A stretch of 64,000 bases of DNA from Sorghum bicolor. Lineage: Eukaryota; Streptophyta; Magnoliopsida; Poales; Poaceae. Where the stretch lies: the NCBI RefSeq assembly GCF_000003195.3, contig NC_012871.2, forward strand, positions 53,471,978-53,535,977, given 5' to 3'. A program made the position numbers and the translations under genes. Shown here one piece after another: positions 8,237 to 17,946 of the stretch. The notes beneath the pieces are model-generated. The model searched no databases, was not told the origin of the DNA, and saw only the letters and a list, made by a program, of their open reading frames with translations. The number at the start of each line of letters is the position of its first letter. Position 1 is the stretch's first letter.

Positions 8237-11200
8237 CTGAAAAATCAAGTCAGATTAAGCATACATCACATGAAAGAGAGATTAATTCAATTATGGTATA
8301 TCTTTGTTTTCTTTTCTTGAGCACAAACAGTTGGACAGGATCAAATTGTGTCCATGTCTTGCATTGGGCATTGAAGATGGATGGCTTGTTTTTTTGTTCA
8401 GTGTTAGCAATAGGCGCCCTAATGGGCTGTAATGGGCCGGTGCGGTTAAGCACCTTAGGGATTAAGATAGATTGATAAGGCAAGGATCACTGTTGATTGG
8501 GTGTTTCTATAAACTCTTAGGGATCATTGCCTATATATTGTACCCCTGTACCCCTTAATCAATCATCTAATCCCGAGGCTAATTGCTCTCATGGTATCAC
8601 GCCTAGGTTAGGTCAGCTTCCGCTACATCACGCGCGCCGGCCTCTAGCCGTGCAGCGCTTCTTCCCCTCTCCGCGCGCCTGCCCTGCTGTGCTGCGACCG
8701 CCTGCCATGTCGCCCTCCACTCCCAACGACGGGCAGGACAACACCGGCTCCTCCGGCTCCTTTGGTTCCGTCCAAGACCGCCAAGGAGCATGCCAACGCT
8801 GCCGCCGCCGCCGCCCAGCAACTGGGGCGCGACCGCGCCGCTACTCGCGACGCTGTACTGGCCCGCGCACTCGAGGCCGAGCAGGAGGCCGAGGCCGCGG
8901 CCCAGGAGCGCGCCGCCGCCGCCAAGCGCGCCTAGGATGCCCTCGCGCGCGCAGCCCTAGAGCGGACGACTGCTGCTGCCGCCGTGGCTCCTTCGTCGTC
9001 AGGGGCTCCACCCGGTGGTGCCACTGCACCGACCAACGGCGCTCCACCTGATCTCCGCACCGCCATGCTTCATCACGAAGTCGTGGCTCTACTTCAACTT
9101 CACTCGCAGGCTGTCACCATCAGCAACATCCGGAACCACGTCACCACCATCCTCGACGTCGACTCCGGTAACTTCAATCGTTGGTGTGATCAGTTCCTCC
9201 TCATCCTCGGCAAATTTACCCTCCAGGATCACGTCCGCGAAGACTCTCCAGTCCCGATTTCTCCGGATTTGGCCCGGATGGACTGCATCGTCAAGTCCTG
9301 GATCATCGCCACACTCACAGACGATCTGGGCGAGATGAAATGTCCTTCCCCTTTGCTGAGCGCTATGGTTCTAGTACTCCAGGAAACCTGATGTTGTGCC
9401 CGCTCCTATTGGACCGTCGCACAAGTGTTTGCCTGCAGAAAATTCTCCCAGTACCTCTGACGCCACTTGCGCCCCTGCCGGTCCCCATGAGGCCCTACCT
9501 GGGGCGCCCTCTGAGGATGCTGAGGACCCCCCGCTGCTCGCGCTCTACGTTCCTCCTGCACTGCGGGTGTCAGGACCACCTCCTTCCGCGCCACGCGCGG
9601 CCACCAAGAGTCCTTCCGCGCCATGAGCGGCCCTGGAGCTGCCTGACGCCCTATGTCATGGCTCGGCTCCCCCTTCATCGCCCGCGGGCTCTTCAGCACC
9701 CTTCCAGGCGCCCCGCGGGCCACCACCCGGATTCCCTCCTCTCCGGCCGGCTCGCTACTTCACGCACGTCTACGAGCGTCGACCACGTGAGCCGCTGGCG
9801 GCCGCCCCGGCCGCTCCTGCTGCACCGGTCACCCCCGCCCTCAGCAGCCTCGCTGCCCAAGGGTGCGATTGCAGTCCCTCCGGTGACCAACCAGCACTCC
9901 ATGGGCACTCGATCGAAGAGCGGCTACAGGATGCCCTCTATCTACCACGCTATGCCTCTCTCCCCGGTGCCGAAGACCTTCCGTAGCACTCTTGCTGATC
10001 CCAATTGGCGAGCAGCTATGGAGGAAGAACACAATGTCTTCTTCAGAATCACACCTGGGATCTTGTGCCTCGCCCTCCTCGGGCCAATGTTGTCACTAGG
10101 AAGTGGATCTTTAAGCACAAGCTTCAGTCTGATGGCTCCCTCAAGCGGTACAAGGCGCGTTGGGTTCTCCGTGGTTTTACCCAGCGGCCTGGTGTGGACT
10201 TTGATGAGACTTTCAGTCCTGTGGTGAAGCCCGCTACTGTGCGAACGGTGCTCTCCTTAGCGCTCACACGCCACTGGCCCCTTCACCAGCTAGATGTGAA
10301 GAACGCCTTTCTTCATGGCAACCTGACTGAGACAGTTTACTGCCAGCAGCCGTCCGGGTTCGAAGATTCAGCTCATCCGGATTTTGTATGCCTTCTGAAG
10401 AAGTCGCTCCATGGCCTGAAGCAGGCCCCTCGTGCTTGGTACAGCCGGATGGCTTCCTACTTGCTGTCTATTGGGTTTGTTGAAGCCAAGTCAGACACCT
10501 CACTGTTCATCTACCAGCGCGGATTCGACACAGCTTACCTGTTGCTCTATGTCGATGATATTGTCCTTACAGCCTCGTCCACAGATATTCTTCGACGGAT
10601 TATCTCAGCACTTCAGCGGGAGTTCGCCATGAAAGATCTTGGTGAACTTCATCACTTCCTTGGTATGCATGTTCAGGCATTCAGCGACGTGGTGATGGAC
10701 TCCTCCTTTCACAGTGACAGTACATGCTGGATATCTTAGATCGTGCCGGAATGACTGAGTGCAAGCCGTGCTCTACACTAGTTGACACCACCTCCAAGGT
10801 TGCTGCAGCTGAGGGGGCCCCTGTCTCTGATGCGACAGACTTCCGCAGTCTTGCTGGAGCTCTTCAGTACTTGACATTCACTCGCCCAGACATTGCATAT
10901 GCTGTTCAGCAGATCTGCCTCCACATGCATGACCCTCGAGAGCCTCACCTTGCTGCTTTGAAGCGGATTCTTCGCTATGTTCGGGGCACACTTCATCTTG
11001 GTCTCCTGCTGCGACAGTCTACTTCGACTAATCTTGTTGTCTATACCGATGCTGATTGGGCTGGTTGTCCCGACACTCGCCGATCCACCTCAGGTTATGC
11101 AGTGTTCCTCGGTGACAATCTCGTTTCCTGGTCCTCCAAGCGTCAGAACACAGTTTCAAGGTCAAGTGCTGAAGCCGAGTATCACGCAGTGGCGAATGGG

Positions 11201-14200
11201 GTTGCAGCTGGCTACGTCAGCTTCTCTTGGAGCTACATGCCCCTCTTCGGCGCGCCACACTGGTGTACTGCGACAACATCAGTGTTGTCTACATGACCTC
11301 CAATCCGGTGCAACATCAGCGCACCAAGCACATCGAGATTGATCTTCACTTCGTCCGAGAGAGAGTCGCCATTGGTGATCTACGAGTCCAGCATGTTCCT
11401 ACCGCCCTACAGTATGCTGATATCTTCACAAAGAGACTGCCTGCCTCAGTGTTCACGAAGTTTAGGTCCAGTCTAAACGTGCAAAGTGGCTGACGTTTGG
11501 ACTGTGGGGGAGTGTTAGCAATAGGCGCCCTAATGGGCTGTAATGGGCCGGTGTGGTTAAGCACCTTAGGTATTAAGATAGATTGATAAGGCAAGGATCA
11601 CCGTTGATTGGGTGTTTCTATAAACCCTTAGGGATGTACCCCTGTACCCCTTAATCAATCATCTAATCCCGAAGCTAATTGCTCTCATTCAGGAAAATAA
11701 GTGAACTGTAAGAACCCATCAAAACGAGTCAAGAGATCAGGAAAACAACTGAACCCAGGAACCCAGTACCCAGGAAAGAAAACAAATCCACAAAGTGTTG
11801 AGCCTTTTATCTTATAATGCATAGAAAACCTAACAGGATAACATTAACAAAGTACTCTTTTCAATTTCTAAAAGGGAAAGTAAGAATTTTCATGCACATG
11901 AGCTGCAAAGATGCAAACGTGATATGATAAATCCAAACAGCAGTTGTACTCAATTAATAAACATGGAAGGGTTTAATTAACATGTAACAAAAGCCTCTGA
12001 TCATACCTGAAGGAGATGAATAGACTTTAGTTGCTTTATGATGTTCTCTGCATTCATTTCTGCCGAAACGGACCCATGTGTTGCAGACTCAACCATGTGA
12101 AGTGAAATCCACTGCTGAATAAGTTTTCTCTTATGTATACTCGATCCTTTAGGGAAGACTGAGCAATATGCAAAACATAATCTCAGACCATGAGATATAT
12201 TATAGAACATTAGCCTGAAGGGAGCAAACAAAGTCAACTCCTTGCTTAGAGTAGTTGCATAATCCACCTCTAATTTCCACAAATCTTTGCCCCTAGCATT
12301 TTCCCAAACAGCACGCTGATCCCACCCACCATTACGTACAATAGAACCCAGGAAATCAGCAACAAGAGGTATGCCTTCACACCTTGAAATAATTTCCTTT
12401 CTGTATCTAGGGAAGAGTGAATTGTGACCACACAATGCGCTCACAAAGATATCCGAGCAATAATCACCTTCAAGCATAGGAGCTAATCTATACAATGGAA
12501 CAGTAGACATGTGTTCAGCGATTTGTTCATTGTGGGTGGTCACAATGATTACACTTTCTGTCTCCTCAGTACAACTTGTGAACATCTGTTTCAGAGAACA
12601 CACGTCATCATCTGAGCCCCACAAGCCATCTAGTATGATGAGGCATCTTTCTCTTTTCAGTATCTCATGAACCTTAGTTGTAATTTCCTGCATTGTGTAA
12701 TCAGCATTTGGTCGTTCCTGGCCCGCCAAAAGACCCTGTGAAATTACTTGTCTCGCAATTCTTTTGATATCAACTGTAGAACAAGACTTGTGTACATAAA
12801 CCCAAATTTTACGAGTGAATCTGCTCCCACTATCCAAGTGATTGAATACTAGGCGTGCAAGACATGTCTTCCCAACACCTACAGGCCCAACTATGGCAAT
12901 AATACATAGTCGTTTTGCATGTTCCTTTATAGTATCCGCAATAGCCTCCAAATCGTTCACCCTACCAATGACTGGATCAGGGCCATCATATGATGTTGTC
13001 TCCTTTTCAGCAGAAAACCTTGACTCTAAATCAATACCAGTATGTCCAGTACCATATCGCCCATTTAACTTGATGGCTGAATTCAGCTTCTTTGTCTCTG
13101 ATATCATCCTTTTAACCGTCCAGATTCTAGCTGCAATTGGATTCGAATACGAACAGAGTAATGATGCCTGCAGTTTTTATAGAAAAAAAAATGGCAGCTA
13201 GACATGTCAAATAATCGTAGTTATTCGAAATTCACTCGATTTATTGAGAAATCAAGAGCCAATTAGCAGTTTCTCCACTATTTACTGTTATTTTTTGGTT
13301 CAGTACGTTGGTATTGATTTGTTAAACTAAGTGATTCAGTGGGGTTTATGATAAGAATTATAACAATGGAAACATAACAAATATGGACAAAGCTAAAATA
13401 AACTTGCAGTATATTTCTTTCTGCGAGTAGACAGCTAGGGAATATTTTCCCATTCAGAGAAATGAAAAGAACATGAAATAAATGGCATCAGAGAAGTACC
13501 TACAACCTAGCCATTCCAATGTCCTAATGAGGAGAACACGAAAAGGACTATATGTTCTTAGACCATCAACAAACTTGTTACATGAGATTATTTTGGAGAT
13601 CTATCTGCAAGTCAATTAATATCTTATTCCTCAAAAAAAAGATCCCCTAAAAACAGCCCTTTTCCCCCCTAAATAGCCTTCTTCCCCTAAATAAAGGAGA
13701 AAGAACCCCTCTCCTCTATGCCTAAAGAATAGAAGACAAGTTTAGATAATCTACTGCAGCAGCAGTGCTCTCCTACATGGTGAATGCTGCAGTGCTCTCC
13801 TGTATGCTGAAATGATTTTGAGATTATCTACTACAACTTGAGATGAAATATAAGAGAGAAGTTGCTCTTACCTTGTGGGCACAGGTGCTCTCATGGTAGA
13901 GCTCTTCGGAGCAGACAAACTCATCAATGGTGTCTTCGATCTCAAAAGCCAGCTGCTTTGCATCTCGATGCCAACTTTGCGCCAGCACGGCTTGGCCGTC
14001 GTCAGCAACCTCGATGCCAAATAACCACTTGTCTTTTTCCTTGAGCTGAGCTTCAAGGCAGAGAAGTTCCTTCTCCAAATCTTTCAGATCATCTCTGAAG
14101 GCGCAGAACAGGCTACAACAATATGGCTTCAAGGTAGCAAGGCTGCAGCCGGCGATCTTTTGAGCTACCATCTTCGCCACAGCGATAGCCACAAGAGTCT

Positions 14201-14213
14201 CAATGGCAAGCAT
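7208..14213 (-). CDS. CC-NB-ARC-LRR disease-resistance-type (NLR) gene
   Basis: Minus-strand gene with exons 14213-13872, 13167-12007 and 8236-7208. Introns have GT/AG borders and all junctions are phase 0, so the 843-codon reading frame is open throughout. Domains: Rx-N-like coiled coil (about 1-114); NB-ARC with P-loop GPVGVGKT (208-215), kinase-2 LIILDGLW (290-297), a GLPL variant [13 protein letters not shown] (377-389) and [14 protein letters not shown] (445-453); a winged-helix end motif MHC (519-521) where NLRs usually have MHD; a few LRRs; and a Pro/Gln-rich tail. Such proteins are cytoplasmic/nuclear immune receptors using ADP/ATP exchange. Intron 2 holds a 3.3-kb Copia, leaving about 0.48 kb of native intron. 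Further 3' exons are possible because a donor overlaps the end of exon 3. The LRR is short for the family. Expression and function are unknown. Confidence 0.85.
8397..8401. repeat. Target-site duplication TTCAG, left
   Basis: TTCAG directly precedes the TGTTAGC start of the Copia 5' LTR and is repeated at 11688-11692, immediately after the 3' LTR. Confidence 0.9.
8402..8591 (+). repeat. Copia 5' LTR
   Basis: TGTTAGCAATAGG...GCTCTCA, 190 bp with TG/CA ends. It contains CCTATATATTGTACC at about 8530-8544, a TATA-like element that lies within the 15-bp segment absent from the 3' LTR. Confidence 0.92.
8592..8605 (+). other. Copia primer-binding site
   Basis: TGGTATCACGCC abuts the LTR end. It is a variant of the initiator-Met tRNA-type Copia primer site TGGTATCAGAGC. 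Confidence 0.75.
8984..9391 (+). pseudogene. Copia gag N-terminal fragment
   Basis: An open stretch encodes the start of a plant Copia gag (UBN2-type). After an Ala/Pro/Gly-rich lead it shows [19 protein letters not shown] and FTLQDHV, typical of the capsid N-terminus. It breaks off around 9350, where the sequence passes into the post-integrase linker, marking a large internal deletion that removed the rest of gag, protease and most of integrase. GC-rich ORFs at 8527-9051 in other frames are shadows. Confidence 0.7.
9340..10005 (+). pseudogene. Copia integrase-RT linker (Pro-rich), frame-broken
   Basis: Reading shifts among frames and gives a Pro/Ala-rich linker (about 9396-9626) and then, near 9900-10000, the conserved lead-in to Copia RT (MGTRSKSGY..., [16 protein letters not shown]). 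Integrase core motifs are absent. This confirms a deletion between gag and the end of integrase. Confidence 0.6.
10005..10739 (+). pseudogene. Copia reverse transcriptase domain
   Basis: A 244-codon open frame with Copia RT landmarks: [73 protein letters not shown] and catalytic YVDD in [14 protein letters not shown] catalytic residues look intact here, but the frame ends early (10739) where the RT-RNase H connection shifts frame. Without gag, protease and integrase it cannot act alone. Confidence 0.85.
10724..11493 (+). pseudogene. Copia RNase H region, one frameshift
   Basis: Two overlapping frames (10724-11296 and 11227-11493) together cover RT thumb and RNase H. Landmarks are [45 protein letters not shown], then [30 protein letters not shown] and [10 protein letters not shown] shift at about 11215-11230 separates them. 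The natural pol end is followed within 20 bp by the polypurine tract. Confidence 0.85.
11503..11512 (+). other. Copia polypurine tract
   Basis: TGTGGGGGAG immediately precedes the TGTTAGC start of the 3' LTR. This is the standard position and composition for plus-strand priming. Confidence 0.8.
11513..11687 (+). repeat. Copia 3' LTR (15-bp deletion)
   Basis: Same ends as the 5' LTR. It lacks 15 bp including the TATATATT stretch (GGGATGTACC here versus GGGATCATTG...TGTACC upstream). Followed by the TTCAG duplication at 11688-11692. Confidence 0.92.
12007..13167 (-). CDS. NLR exon 2: NB-ARC domain
   Basis: The acceptor AAAAACTGCAG precedes GCATCATTAC (13167) and the donor CTTCAG/GTATGA follows 12007. 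The exon encodes 387 residues, phase 0 at both ends. It starts with the linker ([13 protein letters not shown]), followed by the region preceding NB-ARC ([13 protein letters not shown]), P-loop, kinase-2 with the catalytic-type Asp (LIILDGLW), RNBS-B (VIIVTTH), a GLPL variant with Ile ([10 protein letters not shown]) and RNBS-D ([11 protein letters not shown]). It ends at KSIHLLQ in the winged-helix domain. The kinase-2 tryptophan favours a CC-type rather than TIR-type NLR, as expected for grasses. Confidence 0.9.
13168..13871 (-). other. NLR intron 1
   Basis: 704-bp AT-rich intron with donor CACAAG/GTAAGA and acceptor ACTGCAG, phase 0. No ORF or recognised element inside. Confidence 0.75.
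13872..14213 (-). CDS. NLR exon 1: Rx-N coiled coil
   Basis: ATG at 14213 opens 114 codons ending HESTCAHK before the donor. The segment has the character of an Rx N-terminal domain: a hydrophobic first helix ([16 protein letters not shown]), then [16 protein letters not shown], and the EDTIDEF motif (EDVID-type) that contacts NB-ARC in CNLs. Read-through past the donor terminates soon after, supporting the splice. The start is the first ATG in the frame. Confidence 0.85.
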
Positions 14214-14568
14214 GGCGTTGTATCTTTCCGCTTGGATACGTCTACGTCACCGGAGAAGGCCCGTCATCTCCTCTGGGCCTAGACGCGATGCCTCATGGTC
14301 ACAGGGGAAGAGATCGAGAGAGAAAACCGAGGGGAAGGCTACAGATCTGCTTCCCGCGGCCACTCGCGGCCCTTTACAACTTGTTTCGTGGTAGTTCTTT
14401 CAACCCACTGCTCTTTCCTATGCTGCTCTGTTTTTTTTTTTTTTTTTTTTTTTGAAACTATGCTGCTCTGTTCTTTGCTGAAGAAGATTTGGGGACGGAC
14501 AACGAGAAAGGGTCACAGGGAGGACGGCGGAGTCTGGTGGCGACTGGCGCAAAAGTAATTTTGGATGT
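14214..14568 (-). promoter_or_regulatory. Upstream region of the NLR gene (no defined promoter element)
   Basis: 355 bp between the NLR ATG and the fold-back MITE. It contains a 20-nt-plus poly(T) tract at about 14431-14453 (plus strand) flanked by two copies of CTATGCTGCTCTG. I see no convincing TATA box. If the promoter is here, the MITE is its nearest distal element. Confidence 0.35.
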
Positions 14569-15151
14569 AGCTGCACCGATTGCAATTGCAATTTGCATGT
14601 TTGAGGAGATGAAAAATTTATAGGTATTATAGATTTTTGTTTTTATTTGACAATTATTGTCCAATTATGGACTAACTAGGCTTAAAAGATTTGATTCGTA
14701 AATTACAGACAAATTATGTAATTAATTATTTTTTATTTATATTTAATGTTCTATACATATATCGTAAAATTCGATGTGATGGAAAATTTTGAAAATTTTT
14801 TAGGTTTTTGGGTGAACTAACTTGTTTGAATCCTGGAGGCCTTTTAGATTCAAAAACTTTTCGTTAGTAACTAGCACTTGATCCAAACAGATCTTGTTTA
14901 GTTCACCTCAAAACTTAAAAACTTTTCAAGATTTCCCGTCACATCAAATCTTGCGGCATATGCATACAACATTAAATATAGATAAAAAATAATTAATTGT
15001 ATAATTTGTCTGTAATTTACGAATCAAATCTTTTAAGTCTAGTTAGTCCATGATTGGACAATAATTATCAAATAAAAAACAAAAATGCTACCTCCTCAAC
15101 TAAAGGCCTAACTTGATAAACATGCAAATTGCAATTGCAATCGGTGCAGCT
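14569..15151. mobile_element. 583-bp fold-back MITE with long inverted arms
   Basis: Perfect 34-bp inverted termini (AGCTGCACCGATTGCAATTG... at 14569-14602 and its complement at 15118-15151) continue inward as near-perfect arms of roughly 230 bp around a spacer of about 80-90 bp. The arms carry words abundant in grass MITEs (GATTCGTAAATTACAGAC, TTAATTATTTTTTAT, GATGTGA(C/T)GG). Oddly, the GTTTAGTTCACC words normally found at the outer ends of that MITE family face inward, at the spacer. No transposase is encoded. The RNA would form a very long hairpin. Confidence 0.8.
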
Positions 15152-15250
15152 CACAAGATTCGATGATTCGATGTGACGGGAAATTTTGAAAAGTTTTTAG
15201 ATTTTTATCTATATTTAATGTTTCATGTGCCGCAAGATTTGTTCTAAACC
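15152..15250. repeat. Third partial copy of the MITE arm
   Basis: GATTCGATGTGACGGGAAATT, GAAAAGTTTTTAG, TATCTATATTTAATGTTTCATG and TGCCGCAAGATTTG repeat the arm sequence of the adjacent fold-back in one orientation. It is a decayed third half-copy. Confidence 0.6.
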
Positions 15251-15254
15251 AAAC

Positions 15255-15450
15255 TGTTTTAAGAGCTTGTTTGGATTAAGAGCTAATTACTAGCTAGCTA
15301 AAAATTAGTGAAATTAGCTCTAGTGCATATACTAGGTGAGCTGTTTGTAGACAAGTCTTTAACTAGTTAGTCAACTAGCTAGCCAACTATAGTTAAATTT
15401 GAAATAATTTTTAGCCCATTTTAGTACCTATCCATGTGTATCAAACATAC
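15255..15450. mobile_element. hAT-like MITE relic (tentative)
   Basis: Starts GAGCTTGTTTGGATTAAGAGCTAATTA with repeated CTAGCTAGC-type words (ACTAGCTAGCTAAAAATTAG, AACTAGCTAGCCAACTA) and ends near TATCAAACATACCC, an imperfect complement of the left end. This is the style of grass hAT-type MITEs. No TSD was confirmed. Confidence 0.4.
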
Positions 15451-15495
15451 CCACTGTCTCCTCCCCTCTTTATTTTGGGTTTTTTTTTGCAGAGT

Positions 15496-15727
15496 ATTCT
15501 AAACAAAACAAAAGATATAAATCTGATCAAACTATCTTAGGTTTCACTAACTTTAGAAGAAGAGTAACAATATCTATAACATAAAATAAATATATAATGT
15601 CTTTGATATATTTAATGATAATAATTTGATATCATAAAATTTTATAAAATTTGATATTTTTTCTAGAAAAATAGTCAAAGTTTAAAAATTTTGACTTAAA
15701 GAACAAATCTATTTACGGAGGGAGTAT
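15496..15727. mobile_element. Partial Stowaway-like MITE
   Basis: An AT-rich segment ends in TTTACGGAGGGAGTA, the complement of the CTCCCTCCGT terminal motif of grass Stowaway MITEs. The opposite terminus is missing, so it is a truncated copy. Confidence 0.5.
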
Positions 15728-15795
15728 TATTAGTCAAAGGTGTACCCGGAGCAGCAAACCATGACACCCAGGATGCCGTTTGGATACTGGCATGT

Positions 15796-16370
15796 AGAAG
15801 TGAAGAAGATAGCTAGGATACAATATAGGATACAATATGTTCTATCGTTGAAAATCAAAATTTTTGCGAGACTAGAAATAGTGTATATCAATAGAAGACT
15901 TTGAGTGTGGCCAAATTAAATGAAGAGAGGAAGAGAAAGTCCAAGGAGTTCACATACATCTATCCAACCTCCATCCTCTATAAATAGGAGGTGCTTCCAT
16001 CTGATGTAGGTATATAGAATAGATACAAAGAAATAAAGAGCTCCATTCGCTCTCTGCTATGTTTATCTATATGATTGTGTGTGTATAGTGAGAATATGAT
16101 TTCTTAACACGTTATCAGCACGTATTCTACCGAGCTAAGGTAAAAAAGGTGAGAAATCAGTTCCAAAACACACGAGCACGAGTACCTCGCCGCCATCGTG
16201 AAGATGTGCCCGCAAGACGAACCACCACTGTCCTGAAGATGTGCGCGTGACACAGGTAAGGCGCGACCGAACGCGCTCGGCGCGAGCGTGGCCGGCCACG
16301 GTGCAGCCCTTAACGCACGGACACCAGCCCCCAGCGCGGTCAACCCGGCACCCGGTCCTGGCTAGCCCGG
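15796..16370 (+). mobile_element. Copia-type element R: 5' LTR and gag leader, interrupted
   Basis: An LTR-like stretch ends TTCTTAACA at 16109 and is followed directly by CGTTATCAGCACG, the primer-site style of a grass Copia group. A TATA-like CTATAAATAGG lies at about 15976-15986. Downstream leader/gag sequence continues to 16370, where a solo LTR is inserted, and resumes at 17847-17946, where element A enters. The LTR start is uncertain (TGTAGAAG near 15796 is a candidate). No pol is present in the window. Short GC-rich ORFs here are not considered genes. Confidence 0.55.
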
Positions 16371-17846
16371 TGTTGACGGTAGATAACCATCAAATTTATA
16401 TCAACAAGAGGAAGGAAAAGAGGGCACAAAACAATCACCAACATAAGAATAGGGTTTTATCTGACAGATTTCTATGAGTTTTGGTGAATATCTATTTCTG
16501 CAGGGGTGATCAGAAAATAGCCAAAGAAGGCCCACATGTCATGATTACATAGAGAGAAACGATATATTGAAGCCACATATGAAAAAGAACAATATAGAAG
16601 GCTCGGAAAGACACCAGAACAAGGCAGAAGGGGAGTGGGCCTAGGGCCAGGGCACCCACCGTGGCAGGTGGGGGCGCCCGCCATTCCCCTGGCCAATCAT
16701 GGTCAAGCTCATGAATTGAGGTTAAACCGACTTTGAGGAGTAATAAGCTTCATCCATTAAGGTCGGTTTTATCCGAATGCTATGCTATATAAGGAGGCTC
16801 AGGCCCTAGGGTTTTCATCTCATCTCATTTATTTGAAGCCAAAACCAGAGGTAGAGATTAGATATCATCTCTCCACCAGATAATTAGACTAGATACTCCA
16901 ATTCCTCAATTCTAGATAGGATTAGCAAGATAGATTTTAGAAGAGTTTGGGTGCTTCTCTCAGAATTCTGGATTTTTGTCTCAAGAGTCGGGTATTATCT
17001 TGTATCTTTCTTTAAGACTTTATTCTAATTGATTATGTTGCTATTTATTATGTTTCTAGTTTGCTCTAGTTGTATATTTGATATAGTCATGATTGATAAT
17101 ATGTGCATACATATGTTTGCAAAGCGCTTAGTTCTCATTGCGAGAGAATTAGGTGGTAGACTAAGTTTAACCGTGGTGCTTAGATGGCATTTACCTGCGG
17201 ATGCATCCTATTAGCCAGGCCATTTGGTAGATCGTGGATGTAATATTCTCAAAGAGTCTTCTATAGTCCACACCCCGTCAATAACGATAATAGAACGATA
17301 TTATAAGGATTTGTCTTGCTCTATTCATGATCTTCCTTGCTAATGTTCCTTATGCATGAATTCAAAGTCATTATGCTTACATGATTGTTATATGCTAAAG
17401 TAGATGAAAAGACTTAGTAACTTAGTTGCTACTTAATAATTCAATCTCTTGACTAATCTCTTGTTTGCCTACCAATATGATGAGTAGTCTATTTCTAAAC
17501 TTTGGGTTATTATTATCATTATTATCCTTAGATTATTGGCTCACCTCTACCTTAACCTTAGTAAGTGACTTGTGATTGGTTTCCTCATTAGTAATCATAT
17601 TTAACAAATCCATCTCTGAGCTTACTCCTTAGCTTCTCTCTGATTTAAAATATAGATAACGATACTTAGAATACTCCTGGTGAAGTGCTACAATAGTATT
17701 TGATCTGTGCGCTTGCGGATTACCTTTTATATTATTTATTATATCAAGAGTTCAGTTTATTAAATACCAACCCCATGCATTTCTGGCATCACTACTAGGG
17801 ATGACAACCTAGTAACTAAGGTGATGTTAGAGATGCCAACACCCGG
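16366..17846 (+). mobile_element. Solo LTR (TGTTGACGGT family) with TSD CCCGG
   Basis: LTR 16371-17841 (1471 bp) begins TGTTGACGGTAG and ends GATGCCAACA. It is flanked by identical CCCGG at 16366-16370 and 17842-17846, with no internal element sequence. A TATA box (CTATATAAGG, about 16785) follows the U3. This is the outcome expected from recombination between two LTRs of a full element. Small ORFs inside are not conserved. Confidence 0.9.
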
Positions 17847-17946
17847 CGCGGCCATTGACAGAGATGAGTGGCCCCGGTGTGGGTGCGAGTGCCGCCCGGC
17901 CCCTCCCCCGGCACGGGCATGACCGGTTCGCGTCCGCCAGCGAGGG
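17847..17946 (+). other. Continuation of element R leader between two insertions
   Basis: 100 bp of GC-rich sequence (GCGGCCATTGACAGAG... GCGAGGG) of the same composition as 16180-16370. It is read as the same Copia leader/gag split by the solo LTR on the left and by element A on the right. Confidence 0.5.

Larger units (their letters stand above)
8402..11687 (+). mobile_element. Copia LTR retrotransposon, internally deleted, in the NLR intron
   Basis: Complete insertion structure: TTCAG duplication, 190-bp 5' LTR (8402-8591), primer site TGGTATCACGCC directly after it, internal region, polypurine tract GTGGGGGAG before the 175-bp 3' LTR (11513-11687), TTCAG duplication. The interior keeps a gag start, the linker before RT, RT and RNase H. 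Protease and most of integrase are missing, and frames are broken, so it is a non-autonomous derivative. It is antisense to the host gene. LTRs differ by about 5 substitutions plus a 15-bp gap (eye count), suggesting an insertion of roughly million-year age. Confidence 0.92.
8237..12006 (-). other. NLR intron 2, enlarged by a Copia insertion
   Basis: The donor is CTTCAG/GTATGA at 12006 and the acceptor TTTTTCAG ends at 8237, both phase 0. Of 3770 bp, 3286 bp plus one 5-bp duplication are the Copia at 8402-11687. The remaining native intron (8237-8401 and 11693-12006) is AT-rich with no ORF of interest. Confidence 0.8.

Noticed and set aside
8527..9051. 174-codon Arg/Pro-rich plus ORF and GC-rich minus ORFs at the Copia start
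   Set aside because: GC-driven frames over the Copia leader and gag start; no domain, and they overlap the LTR and primer site.
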